Below, in pieces: positions 8,025 through 17,170 of a stretch of DNA of 58,296 bases. This DNA comes from Lachnospiraceae bacterium (GTDB lineage: Bacteria; Bacillota; Clostridia; Lachnospirales; Lachnospiraceae), in the NCBI GenBank assembly GCA_017962105.1, contig JAGCVY010000075.1, positions 1 to 58,296 of the forward strand, in the 5' to 3' direction. Position 1 is the stretch's first letter, and each line of letters starts with the position of its first letter. The notes under the pieces were generated by a model. The model was not told where the DNA came from. It did not search any database and saw only the letters and a list, made by a program, of their open reading frames with translations. The position numbers and the translations under genes were made by a program.

Positions 8025-10127
8025 TCACTTCCCAAAAGAATATCCCTCGTACATCCGCAGATGTCTTGAATACAGGTACGGGTCCTGCAGGAACAGGTCC
8101 TCATGAGTATCCCAATCCCGAAGCAGATTGTTCCAAAGCGCTTCCGGAAAATGATCCCTGAGATCCTTCGGAAAATTCACCTCGGATTCTTCTCCCGAGT
8201 ATATCATCCTCCATGGAAAAGTCAACAGATCCCACGACCATTCATCGGACGGCTCGTGCTCCTGACCCGGGCTGATGATATAGGGTGCCAGCAGCTTTGC
8301 GGCCTCCGCCGCCTGCGCGCCCGTCATCGCTTCCGACCTGTCCGAACGCCGCAGATTTGCAAACAGTTCCGTGAGCAGCTCCTCGTAGGAAACATCGAAG
8401 AGTTCCTCCCCGGGGATGTATTTTCCGTCCTTCATCCACGCATATGCCCAATAGCGGGTTCCCGCAAAGTCGTCCTGTTCCTTCAGATTGGGGGCCACCT
8501 CCAGGTGTACATAAGCATATCCCTCCGGGAAAATCTCGATGCGTGTCACGATTGCAGACTTCGGAGCAAATCCTGCGAGAGTATCGTCTCCGGCTTTACT
8601 GCGGATCTCGCACACACGCGGCCATTCGTTCAGGAACCACTGTTTCACAAATTCAAGGAGTTCCTCGTCCGTGTAAAATCTTCCGCCGATCTCCTCCAGG
8701 GTTCGGGGGTATTCGTCGTAACTGTGACGCCATACCGGATATTCCTCCGAGCCCTTGTAGACGACGATCTTTTGTTCCTTCCCGTCGATCGGCACACGGA
8801 CGGTTCCCATCTTCGGGCCCCGCACGGCGTACGAATAATCCATATCGCACATCTCCATGCTGCCGAGCGATGCTAAGCGCCACTCCGGCGCCTCCTCGAA
8901 GATGTCCTTCCCGAAACAGGGATCCGGGACAGCCACGGGCAGCTCCACGTAAATTTCGTGCCCGGACAGCTGCGGAAAATATACCTTATTCTCATACAGA
9001 TAGAAGCTTTCCCCGCCGGTGAGTCCGGTAAACGCGCTTCGGCCGTCATACTCGTTCTTATCCTGAAATTCACTGAATTCCAGGCCTTCCTGATAGGCAT
9101 TTGTAAACGGAAGATGGATGTCCCCGTTTTCCGTGTAATCCTGATCGTCAAACCAGAAGGTGTTCGTTCGGAGAGATTCCGTAATCGCTTCATTCAGATA
9201 TCCGAGATAATCGACCCCCTCGGGGAAGAAATCCGAAAGCTGCATCTCCTCTCCCGTAGCCAGATTGAAGGTTACGCCGACGGTCTGAAAAATATAGAAG
9301 GTAAACTCCGCCTTTCTGGTCGTGTTCGTATCATCCGCATACTCGAACCCGGAAGAGCTCTCAAACACACCGTCGTCAGCAGGCCAGCTTTCTTCCTGAT
9401 ACCGGTATACAGCGTCGTCATCGGGAAAGATTCCCTCCTCCTCCCAGAACCAGCTGCCGCGAATCTGCACGGACTGAACCCCATTTGTCCTGTTACTTGT
9501 ATAAGCATCAACACGAACCCTTACCTTCGGCAGCCCTCTCTCCTTGATGATGGTATAGATTCCCGACACGTCCGGGATATAATTCGGATCCGCCATAGCC
9601 GACACGATTTCGTCGATGCGGCTGTTGATCTTTTCACATACCGCCTTGTCCTTAAGGCCCGAAAAATGCACTGTCGTAACCGACCTGAGAGAGTTATCGC
9701 CGCTGTCCTGCTGCGGTGCTCCGCCCGTCGGAAGCTCTGATTCTGTCTCCTTCAGCGGGTTCATCCTGGCAATTCCGTGAGAGACATCCAACTGATCCTG
9801 CTCACTCAGCGCCGGAGCCGTTCCCGTCTGCGAAAGCTCCCGTTTCGGGTTAACGATCTCATGAAGCTCCCGATTGCGCCGCATCTGCTCAGCGGAGCCA
9901 TAGGCTATTGTAGGCGTAGGCGCCGGTGTTTCCGTCGGGGTCGGCGTGCTCGTCGGGATCGGCGTCGCGGTTGCTTCCGGCGTCACCTCCACGGTCGGCG
10001 TTACACTTCCCGTGGCGGCGGACTCATTTTCCGAAGGTGTCGTGTCCTTCTTCGCGCATCCCGCCGCAAGCAGCAGGCAAAGAAGCGGAATGCCGATCAG
10101 CCAGCGCTTTGTCATCGTTTCTCTCAT
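8025..10127 (-). CDS. large lipoprotein with RsiV-like DUF4163/DUF3298 regions (paralogue B)
   Basis: A 700-residue predicted lipoprotein: signal peptide and lipobox LAAGC, a Thr/Pro linker to about residue 75, and a large extracellular part. One segment (VHFSGLKDKAVCEKINSRID) resembles DUF4163. The later TFNLATGEEMQLSDFFPE…YLGYLNEAI resembles DUF3298, the pair found in anti-sigma factor RsiV and in PdaC. The C-terminal third repeats a pattern with ELFDVSYEELLTEL and ends RHLRMYEGYSFGK. ATG 10127 is chosen because GGGGGAAGG lies 6 nt upstream. It follows paralogue A by 17 nt. In RsiV this domain binds lysozyme, so binding of a wall-degrading enzyme or a wall polymer is a reasonable guess, not shown here. 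Confidence 0.7.
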   Translation of the reverse strand: MRETMTKRWLIGIPLLCLLLAAGCAKKDTTPSENESAATGSVTPTVEVTPEATATPIPTSTPTPTETPAPTPTIAYGSAEQMRRNRELHEIVNPKRELSQTGTAPALSEQDQLDVSHGIARMNPLKETESELPTGGAPQQDSGDNSLRSVTTVHFSGLKDKAVCEKINSRIDEIVSAMADPNYIPDVSGIYTIIKERGLPKVRVRVDAYTSNRTNGVQSVQIRGSWFWEEEGIFPDDDAVYRYQEESWPADDGVFESSSGFEYADDTNTTRKAEFTFYIFQTVGVTFNLATGEEMQLSDFFPEGVDYLGYLNEAITESLRTNTFWFDDQDYTENGDIHLPFTNAYQEGLEFSEFQDKNEYDGRSAFTGLTGGESFYLYENKVYFPQLSGHEIYVELPVAVPDPCFGKDIFEEAPEWRLASLGSMEMCDMDYSYAVRGPKMGTVRVPIDGKEQKIVVYKGSEEYPVWRHSYDEYPRTLEEIGGRFYTDEELLEFVKQWFLNEWPRVCEIRSKAGDDTLAGFAPKSAIVTRIEIFPEGYAYVHLEVAPNLKEQDDFAGTRYWAYAWMKDGKYIPGEELFDVSYEELLTELFANLRRSDRSEAMTGAQAAEAAKLLAPYIISPGQEHEPSDEWSWDLLTFPWRMIYSGEESEVNFPKDLRDHFPEALWNNLLRDWDTHEDLFLQDPYLYSRHLRMYEGYSFGK

Positions 10128-10144
10128 AGAAAACCTTCCCCCTG

Positions 10145-12277
10145 TCAATCGAAGGAATACCCCTCATACATCCGCAGATGCTTCAAATACAGATACGGAT
10201 CCGCCGGAACCAGATTTACATGGACATTAAGATCCTGAAGCAGGTTATCCATAAGTACCTTGGGCAGATTCTCCTGGACGTCCTTCGGAAGAATCTCGTC
10301 CACTCTGGTGGAATAGATATTGTTTACGGATCCCCAGGAGAACGTGAACGTATCGTCGAAGTTCCATGTCTTCATCGGCTTATCTTCCCGGTTATATCGT
10401 AAAATGTACTGCTCCAGCACCTTCGCGGCCGCAGAGGCCTCCTCCTGCGTCATCGCTTTTTTCCCGTCGGATCTGCACAGATCCGCCAGCAGCAGCGTCA
10501 GCAGCTCTTCTCCCGAAACATCGAAGATGCCGTCCGGTGCAACGTACTTTCCGTCCTTCACCCACATATCGGCGTAATAATGGCTCTCCCAGATATCCTC
10601 CGTATTCTCGTTCATTATTTTGCCCAAATTCAGCCGGACATACGCGTATCCGTTCGGATAATACTCGATGGTTACCGGAGTCACGAAGTACGGAAAATCC
10701 TTCTGCACATCCTTATACCACTCCTCGTCCGGCAGCAGTTTCTGTTCTCTCGGCCAGTCCTTCGTAAGCCACTCCTGAATAAACGCAAGGATTTCCTCAT
10801 CGGTATAACACTCTCCGACCACATCCTCCATCTTCCCGGGCATGGCTTCCGGCGACCAAACCGGATACTTTTCGCTGCCTTTGTATACCGTCACGGTCCG
10901 CTTTTTGCCGTCGTCCGAAGTGATCGGGATCGTCCCCACAATCTTCTCCCGGATGGCTGTGTCAAATTCGGTATCGCACATGTACAAAGTCCCGAGAGAA
11001 TCCAACCGGATTTCCGGTTCCTCGTCGAATACCGCTTTCCCCTGACACAGATCGGGCAGCATTTCAGGAAGCCTGACGCTGATGGTCTCTTCGGAGAACC
11101 CGCGGAACGACAGATAACCATTGCCGGAGGAGAAGGTTTCGTTTCCGCTCAGTCCGGTAAAAACATATCCGCCGTCGTATTCCGTATTATCGCGGTAATC
11201 ATTCGACCCTAACGTCCCGTGGTAGAGCGGCTGGATTTCTCCGGTCTCCTGATAGTAGTAATCCTTGAACCAGAAGGTGTTCTGGCGAAGCTGCCGCTCA
11301 ATCTCATCGTTCAGATACTCAAGATAATCATACCCTGCAGGGAAAAAGTCCGCCAGCGCGAGCTCCTCCCCGGTCGCAAGATTGAAATTCAGATCGACAA
11401 CTTCACGGATCCGGAACTCAAGCTTCACTTTTTTTGTTCCGGCTTCCTCATGCTCCTCCAGAATATCATATCCGGCCCAGAATATCTCATCGTCCATCGG
11501 CCACCGCTCATACAGGATCGTATCCAAGTTCTCCGAGGAAGAGACCGTTCGGATCTCTGTCCAGCCCCAATCGCCGTAAACGCTGACGGTAAGAACGCCG
11601 CGCTCACAGAAATAATCCATGCCGACGGAGACGCTTACCTGCGGCTCCCCCCGTTCCTTCAGGGTTGAAAGAATGCCGGACACGTTGGGAAGATAAGCGG
11701 GATCCCCCATCGCCGCCACAACCTCGTCAATCCGGTCGTTTATCTTCCTCATGACGGTCTCGTCCCTCATCCCGCTGACATGCGCCGTCAGGATCTGGCC
11801 GTCCAGTGGGGTCCCATACTCTCCCACAAGGGGCGGGGCTCCGGTAGCCAGGATCATCCCTTTGGACGGGACCCGGTTTCCCCGCACGATCCCGTATTTG
11901 TACTCCAGCTTATCCTGCTCGCTCAGCGCCGGTGCGGTTCCCGTCTTAGCCGGTTCGCGCTTTGGATTGATGATCTCCTGAAGCTCACGGTTTCGCCGCA
12001 GCTGCTCCACGGAGCCGTAAGCAACCGTGGGCGTTGGCGTCGGTGTTTCCGTGGGCGTCGGCACAACCGCTTCCGTCGGCGTCGGTTCCGCGGTGGGTGT
12101 GACCTCTGCGGAAGGCGTTGCAACCGCCGTAACCGTCGGCGCATTTTCCGAGGGCGTCACCGCTCCGTCCCCCGTACCGTTTTTCGTGCAGCCCGCAAGG
12201 AGCAGCGTCCCGCAGAGCAGCGCGAGAACGACGGAACATTTTCCGGCTGATCTTCTTTTCATTACGCTTTTTCTCAT
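10145..12277 (-). CDS. large lipoprotein with RsiV-like DUF4163/DUF3298 regions (paralogue A)
   Basis: A 710-residue paralogue of the next gene, alignable along its whole length. It has signal peptide and lipobox LLAGC, a Thr/Pro linker, the shared EQLRRNRELQEIINPKRE block, a DUF4163-like stretch (HVSGMRDETVMRKINDRID), a DUF3298-like stretch (FNLATGEELALADFFPAG…YLEYLNDEI) and the C terminus RHLRMYEGYSFD. Two start codons stand in tandem (ATGATG at 12280 and 12277); the second has better spacing from GGGGGAG. The first ATG overlaps the TGA of the upstream fusion gene, indicating translational coupling. The function is inferred only from the domain resemblance and the cell-wall context. Confidence 0.7.
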   Translation of the reverse strand: MRKSVMKRRSAGKCSVVLALLCGTLLLAGCTKNGTGDGAVTPSENAPTVTAVATPSAEVTPTAEPTPTEAVVPTPTETPTPTPTVAYGSVEQLRRNRELQEIINPKREPAKTGTAPALSEQDKLEYKYGIVRGNRVPSKGMILATGAPPLVGEYGTPLDGQILTAHVSGMRDETVMRKINDRIDEVVAAMGDPAYLPNVSGILSTLKERGEPQVSVSVGMDYFCERGVLTVSVYGDWGWTEIRTVSSSENLDTILYERWPMDDEIFWAGYDILEEHEEAGTKKVKLEFRIREVVDLNFNLATGEELALADFFPAGYDYLEYLNDEIERQLRQNTFWFKDYYYQETGEIQPLYHGTLGSNDYRDNTEYDGGYVFTGLSGNETFSSGNGYLSFRGFSEETISVRLPEMLPDLCQGKAVFDEEPEIRLDSLGTLYMCDTEFDTAIREKIVGTIPITSDDGKKRTVTVYKGSEKYPVWSPEAMPGKMEDVVGECYTDEEILAFIQEWLTKDWPREQKLLPDEEWYKDVQKDFPYFVTPVTIEYYPNGYAYVRLNLGKIMNENTEDIWESHYYADMWVKDGKYVAPDGIFDVSGEELLTLLLADLCRSDGKKAMTQEEASAAAKVLEQYILRYNREDKPMKTWNFDDTFTFSWGSVNNIYSTRVDEILPKDVQENLPKVLMDNLLQDLNVHVNLVPADPYLYLKHLRMYEGYSFD

Positions 12278-13749
12278 CATTTCTCCCCCTTTATCCCATC
12301 CGTGTACGGGATTCTCTCAAGAAGCACCGTCAGCACCAGGTAAAATGCAATGCTGAACACGATGGCGAACACCGGAAACATCGTTCTCCTGCCGATGGTC
12401 TGCATCATTCCCGCCAGGTCGTTTACCCCGAGACAGCTGACGACAGTGGTCCACTGCATCACCGTCACGGCGATTTTTCTCGCCGGCTTTGTACCGAGGA
12501 AAATAAGGAAAGCCCGCAGGGAGAATTTTCCGGGTTCACTACACCCGCCGGCAGCGCTCTCCCCGGCAGCTTCCGTCAGAAGTCCCGCACCGTACAGTCC
12601 GATGCCGAGGGCCGCGGAAAGGAACACCGGAAGCCGGGATCCGCCGAACAGACCGAATCCGAGCAGCAAAACGAGAAGAAGCGCGGGAACACTACGGAAA
12701 ATGTATGCCGCTCCCCCGGCAAATCCCCGCAGGAATCGGTTTCCGCTCTGCCGCATGCGCAGGCACAGGAGGGCGAGAAGCGCCGCCGTGATCCATGCTG
12801 CTGCCGTCGTTCCCAACGTCACGACTGCCGCGGACAAAATCTTCCGGTACGCTCCGCCGGAAATCAGGTTGTCTTTGATCATGTTTGTCCAGCTGCCCAT
12901 GGATTCCGCTCCTTTCTCCCGCGTCACAAGGCGGTATTCTTTCACTCCGAGGTATCCGGTCGTTGTTATATATTTCGTCTCCGTCAGCGAGTGGTTCTCG
13001 CTGGAGGCGCTGACCGCAAGAAGGTCCACCTTTCCGGCCAGAAGGTTGATGTAAGCATCGGCCGGGGGAAGGACCACAAACTCCGGCTCCCTCCCGATGC
13101 TCCGAGCCCAGTTGCAGGCTAACAGCACCGCACTTCCCGAAACGTCCGAGTCATAGATCAGCTCCAGCGGCGGGACCGCTCCCGTAACGCCGATGCGGAT
13201 TGTTTCCGGGTCGGAATTCTTCGATGTTTTTTCATCGGTCCGGCGGTGTTGAATGCTGTTCAGGTGGCCATAGGGACCCTCAAAGAGGAATCGGCCCAAA
13301 ACCTTTTTCTTTTCGTCCCCGCTCAGGTTTCCCAGAAACTGTTCCGCCGAGGAAAACAGCTCCTCATCCTCCCTGCGGAACGCGAAGGCGAAGGAGAATC
13401 TCTCCTGTCCCTGCCCCGGCGTCTCCGCCGGACCGACGGAACTGTACGGCCCCTCCTGCTTCAGGTAATCCGCCGTGACATCCGCTGTCCAGATGGCCGA
13501 GACCCTGCCGCAGTCAAGCGCCATCCTGGCGCTCTCAAAGTCGGGAAATGACTCGTACTCCACCGACTCCAGCCCGAAATACCCCTGCAGGAACAGTTCC
13601 ACCGACTCGTCCGGCATTCCGAGGGATACGCCTCCGATGCGGTTTGGGGACGTTGTCCTTCCGCCCCAAAGCGCCTCCCCGGCAGCCAGCGCTGCAAGAA
13701 GGAGGATGGCCGCTGCCAGAGCAATCCATTTTCCGCGTGATGTAATCAT
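12277..13749 (-). CDS. amino-acid-type solute-binding/permease fusion, degenerate
   Basis: A 490-residue membrane protein. An N-terminal anchor helix is followed by a family-3 solute-binding-like domain (PDESVELFLQGYFGLESVEY; a second lobe with IRIGVTGAVPPLELI and DLLAVSASSENHSLTETKYIT) and a permease-like region from about residue 300 with five or six helices. That region retains FRSVPALLLVLLLGFGLF and SCLGVNDLAGMM, as in GlnP/HisQ permeases. The EAA loop that contacts the ATPase is not recognisable (around GESAAGGCSEPGKFSLRAF), and no ATPase gene lies in the operon. It may be a sensor or a relic rather than a transporter. ATG 13749 follows the propeller gene stop by four bases; the ribosome site is weak. 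It overlaps the next gene's ATG. Confidence 0.65.
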   Translation of the reverse strand: MITSRGKWIALAAAILLLAALAAGEALWGGRTTSPNRIGGVSLGMPDESVELFLQGYFGLESVEYESFPDFESARMALDCGRVSAIWTADVTADYLKQEGPYSSVGPAETPGQGQERFSFAFAFRREDEELFSSAEQFLGNLSGDEKKKVLGRFLFEGPYGHLNSIQHRRTDEKTSKNSDPETIRIGVTGAVPPLELIYDSDVSGSAVLLACNWARSIGREPEFVVLPPADAYINLLAGKVDLLAVSASSENHSLTETKYITTTGYLGVKEYRLVTREKGAESMGSWTNMIKDNLISGGAYRKILSAAVVTLGTTAAAWITAALLALLCLRMRQSGNRFLRGFAGGAAYIFRSVPALLLVLLLGFGLFGGSRLPVFLSAALGIGLYGAGLLTEAAGESAAGGCSEPGKFSLRAFLIFLGTKPARKIAVTVMQWTTVVSCLGVNDLAGMMQTIGRRTMFPVFAIVFSIAFYLVLTVLLERIPYTDGIKGEK

Positions 13750-13753
13750 GCCG

Positions 13754-15532
13754 TCACTTTATCTCCGCTCCGATAATATACTCGCTCCGCAGCCCGACAA
13801 CGATCCGGCTGCCGAAGATGACCGGCGTCGATTCGATGTTCGCGCCGTAATTGAGTTTGTCCAGTTGTTTCCCCGTGAGTGCGTCCAGAAGGAGGATGTC
13901 CCCGTTTCCGCAGCACTGCGCAAGCCTCGGATCGCCGTTCTTCGTGTAGACAAGACAGCCCGAGCTCCACGCGTCGCAGGGAAGATCCACGCGCCACGCT
14001 TCCTCTCCCGTGTCCGTGCACAGGGCGACGAGGCAGCCCGTGTCAACCGACGGGGTCTTGGAAATCGCGTAATAAATGTACCCCGAGGCCTTACCGCTGC
14101 CGAGGGCACCGCTGGCCAGCACGCCGCCCGCCAGTCCGGATACGGTGTGCACCTCGTAAGGCTTGTACCACAGGATCTGTCCGGTGAACGCATCCAGCTT
14201 GTAGATGCCTGCTGTCCCGATATGATGACTGTCCGTATGGTACTTGAGGGTTGTCCCGACGTACAGGTACAGCCTGCCGTCCTCCCCGGACTCCAGAACG
14301 GGACTGGAGTTGATGTCCTCCCTAAGGTCCTGCACCCAGACCGGCTTCATGGTATTGAGATCCAGGCACTGGAAAATGCCGCCGTTATCCCCGAAGAAGA
14401 GGTAATTCTCCCAGATGACAGCGCTGGACTCCGAGCCGGATCCGATGTCGCTCTCGCTGGCCTCATACCGTTCCCTCGAGGCGTTGGAATCGTAGATATA
14501 CCGCACCGTCTCATCGGGAGAAACCTGTAGCTCTCCCTTCGTCTCGTCAAAGCTTGTATTCAGCCGAACCGTGTAGAGCACGCCGTTCTCCCCGGGCGCG
14601 ATCACCGTGTCCGCCTCCACGGCGAAGATCGGCGAGCTGTCGAACCCGTGCCACCTTCTCGGTGCAAACGGGTCATTTGCCGCCCACTCGTACAGCTTCT
14701 TTCCGTCGATGAGGCTGTAGAGGAAGATTCTGGCGCTGACCTGCTCCCCGAAGGGGCCCGTGGCGGAATCGCCCGATCCGCACACCAAAAGAGGATACTC
14801 CGGGTGCAGCGAGCAGGTCCCCTTGAAGGTCATGCCGACATTGATCGCATCCCGCGTCGCCTCTCCGGTCTCCATGTCCAGAAAATGGATCCATCCGTCC
14901 ATCCCGGGGTAGATGATCTCGACAAGTCCCTCCTTCGCCTTCGCCGCGGGATAGAGGTTCATCCGCTCCTTCATCTCCTGCGTCCACGCTACGGCAAGAG
15001 GCTGCCCGGTCCAGCCGTTGCCGGACCAGTAGTTTACGCCGTCATCCTTCAAAAACCGTCCGGTCTTGACCTGCCACGACTTCGCAAGCGCATTCCCCGC
15101 CCCGGCGGGCGTCCCGAAGGAGGAGACGTCGCGGCGGTAACTTCCGCGAAACGTGAGGATGCCCTGACGGGATTCCCCGCTGTCCTGAACTGCGATCTTA
15201 TTTTCCCGGTCATACTCCGGGACGACCGTATCGTTAACCACGATCTTCGTCTCCGCGAGATACCTGTCCGGTTCGGTCTGTTCTACGGCATGGGGGACAT
15301 GCTCCTCCGAAGCGTCGGCTTCATAGGTGTACTGCACGGCGGGCAGGCTTCCTCTGGTGTCAAAGAAATAGTTGTACACGTAGGAGAGATTGCCCTTCAC
15401 CTTCACAAGCAACGCAAAAAAGCCGCAAAGTGCTGCCAAAAGCACCGCGGCCGTGACAATTGCCGCCGCCCGAAGCACCCGGGCACGGCGGCTTCGTTTT
15501 GCCCTGCTCTCATCCTTCATGTTGACTCTCAT
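13754..15532 (-). CDS. membrane-anchored PQQ-like beta-propeller protein
   Basis: A 592-residue protein with one N-terminal transmembrane helix (about residues 20-45, after a Lys/Arg-rich cytoplasmic tail) and a large extracellular domain. The domain is built of repeated blades of the PQQ/quinoprotein type (for example GWIHFLDMETGEATRD, FQCLDLNTMKPVWVQDL, YKLDAFTGQILWYKPY, DILLLDALTGKQLDKL). Such propellers need not bind PQQ. It overlaps the carrier-protein gene by 23 nt, so the two are translationally coupled. ATG 15532 is taken as the start, but ATG 15520 is also possible and neither has a strong ribosome site. The ligase, carrier, propeller order parallels the fused domain order of eukaryotic AASDH (ACSF4), but here the propeller appears to be outside the cell. 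Confidence 0.75.
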   Translation of the reverse strand: MRVNMKDESRAKRSRRARVLRAAAIVTAAVLLAALCGFFALLVKVKGNLSYVYNYFFDTRGSLPAVQYTYEADASEEHVPHAVEQTEPDRYLAETKIVVNDTVVPEYDRENKIAVQDSGESRQGILTFRGSYRRDVSSFGTPAGAGNALAKSWQVKTGRFLKDDGVNYWSGNGWTGQPLAVAWTQEMKERMNLYPAAKAKEGLVEIIYPGMDGWIHFLDMETGEATRDAINVGMTFKGTCSLHPEYPLLVCGSGDSATGPFGEQVSARIFLYSLIDGKKLYEWAANDPFAPRRWHGFDSSPIFAVEADTVIAPGENGVLYTVRLNTSFDETKGELQVSPDETVRYIYDSNASRERYEASESDIGSGSESSAVIWENYLFFGDNGGIFQCLDLNTMKPVWVQDLREDINSSPVLESGEDGRLYLYVGTTLKYHTDSHHIGTAGIYKLDAFTGQILWYKPYEVHTVSGLAGGVLASGALGSGKASGYIYYAISKTPSVDTGCLVALCTDTGEEAWRVDLPCDAWSSGCLVYTKNGDPRLAQCCGNGDILLLDALTGKQLDKLNYGANIESTPVIFGSRIVVGLRSEYIIGAEIK

Positions 15533-15746
15533 ACTCCGCGATCAGACGTTCAATCCCCTCCACCGTGCGAAGACAGTCCCGGTCGATCCGGGTCGGCTGA
15601 AGATCAATTCCCCGGTCCTCCAGCGCGTAGAAAAGCTCAATGCACGCTAAGGAATCCAAAAGCCCGCTGTCCAGGAGGTCGATCCCGTCCTCATAGACAG
15701 CGTCATCTTCGCATATGTCATACAACATTTTCCGAACATCAATCAT
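15510..15746 (-). CDS. DltC-like aminoacyl/D-alanyl carrier protein
   Basis: A 78-residue four-helix carrier protein. The phosphopantetheine site is Ser32 in GLLDSLACIEL, and the C-terminal part (TRIDRD…TVEGIERLI) resembles DltC. In Dlt systems such a protein accepts activated D-alanine from DltA and passes it to the membrane enzymes. Here its ATG overlaps the stop of the DltA-like gene and its end overlaps the propeller gene; dltB and dltD are not in the window. The final acceptor is therefore unknown. A carrier for another amino acid, as in stand-alone NRPS-like A-T pairs, is possible. Confidence 0.8.
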   Translation of the reverse strand: MIDVRKMLYDICEDDAVYEDGIDLLDSGLLDSLACIELFYALEDRGIDLQPTRIDRDCLRTVEGIERLIAEYESQHEG

Positions 15747-17170
15747 CGATTTGCCAAAGCCTTTCTGTCCGTCTTCCCGTTCGCATTGCGGGGAAGACGG
15801 TCAACCGTCACGATCGTTCTGGGGATCATGTACTCCGGCAGGGTCGCCCGCAGGGCCTGCTTGATTTCCTCTGCCGCAACCTCTCCGTTCTCCGGGACCA
15901 CGTACGCCTGAATGGTTTTCACAATGCCGTCCGCGGTTTTCTTCGCAATGACCGCGCACTCCGAAATGCCCGGCAGGCGGCTTAGGGCGCACTCGATCTC
16001 CTCGAGCTCGATCCGGTATCCCTTGTATTTGACCTGGTTGTCACTTCTTCCGGTGCAGTACAGAAGTCCCTCACGGACATACCCGAGGTCCCCCGTCCGG
16101 TATCCGTTCTGTCCGTCCTTCGTAAAATGCCCCCCGCTCCGTCCGTCCGCATACCCGCGAAACACGGAGGGTCCAAGGAGGACGATCTCCCCGTCTTCGA
16201 TCCGGATCTCCGTCGCCGCGGAGGATATCTCTCCCACCGGAAGCTCCCCGTCGGCCTCCGCCATCGCTGTAGTGATCCTCACGGCGCAGACCGCGCACGT
16301 CGCCTCGGTCGGGCCGTAGGCGTTGATCACGGAAATTCCCGGAAACCGCTCAAACAGCTTGCGCACCGGCTTCTTCTCGAGCCGCTCCCCGCAAAAGAAG
16401 ATCGCCTGCAGCGAGGGAATCCCCGCCCTCGAAAAATCCTCCTCCAGAAGGCACAGCTTCAGTGCCGACGGCGTCATCACCGCGACATGGATCCCGTTGC
16501 TGCGGAACCGTTCCGCCATCCCGACGGTAACATCCGAATACCCGTCGGGCGAGGCCACCCAGGTGTGGCCGTTACATAAAGCATAATACACGTCGGCGAC
16601 GCTTAAGTCAAACCCAAGCGACGCCTGATTTAACACGTTGATCCCGCGATATCCCGACAGGGGTTCCAGCCCGCCGATCCATCCGATGAAATTCTCCAGA
16701 TTCCCGTAGGATACCGGCACTCCCTTGGGCGTTCCCGTGCTTCCCGAGGTAAAGATGTAATACGCGATATCGTTTTCGCCAAAGAGCGGTTCGGAACCGC
16801 GGTATTTTTCGAGACCCGAAAGGGTCAGGACCTCGGCATGAACGCAACCGATTTCCGTCGCCCCGCCGAAGGTCAGGACAAGACCTGCCCCGGTTGCGCG
16901 GAGGATCTCCGCAAACCGTTCCTCCGGCACGGATGCGCTGACCGGAACGTAAGCACGGCGTGCCATGAGGCACGCCGCCAAAGCCGTTATCTCGTCGATA
17001 CAATGATCCCCACGCAAGACAACGGGCGAAGTTCCCTGGCGGCGCAGGAGGTCCCCCACGGCCTCCGCGCGTCGCCGTAACTCCGCATATGATATCGTCT
17101 CGGCACCGACCCTGCAGGCCGGGCGTCCGGCGTAATCATCAGCTGCTTTTCTGAACCGCTCCGCAATCAT
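15743..17170 (-). CDS. DltA-like amino acid-activating (adenylation) enzyme
   Basis: A 475-residue AMP-forming adenylation enzyme, close in length to DltA (about 500). Core motifs are TSGSTGTPKG (141-150), NAYGPTEAT (283-291), YRTGDLGY (357-364), GRSDNQVKYKGYRIE (374-388) and catalytic Lys466 in NANGKTDRK. The DltA-type segment IFFCGERL (Cys260) and MTPSALKLCLLEEDF support a D-alanine or small amino acid substrate. It would load the carrier encoded next. Start ATG 17170 has GGAGG 8 nt upstream and overlaps the VanW stop by 4 nt; its own stop overlaps the carrier start by 4 nt. Without dltB/dltD this is not a standard Dlt operon, so the dltA symbol is withheld. Confidence 0.82.
   Translation of the reverse strand: MIAERFRKAADDYAGRPACRVGAETISYAELRRRAEAVGDLLRRQGTSPVVLRGDHCIDEITALAACLMARRAYVPVSASVPEERFAEILRATGAGLVLTFGGATEIGCVHAEVLTLSGLEKYRGSEPLFGENDIAYYIFTSGSTGTPKGVPVSYGNLENFIGWIGGLEPLSGYRGINVLNQASLGFDLSVADVYYALCNGHTWVASPDGYSDVTVGMAERFRSNGIHVAVMTPSALKLCLLEEDFSRAGIPSLQAIFFCGERLEKKPVRKLFERFPGISVINAYGPTEATCAVCAVRITTAMAEADGELPVGEISSAATEIRIEDGEIVLLGPSVFRGYADGRSGGHFTKDGQNGYRTGDLGYVREGLLYCTGRSDNQVKYKGYRIELEEIECALSRLPGISECAVIAKKTADGIVKTIQAYVVPENGEVAAEEIKQALRATLPEYMIPRTIVTVDRLPRNANGKTDRKALANR

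Noticed and set aside
15510-17170. Standard dlt operon for D-alanylation of teichoic acids
   Set aside because: dltB and dltD are missing and the neighbours are VanW and a propeller, so the gene symbols dltA/dltC were not assigned.
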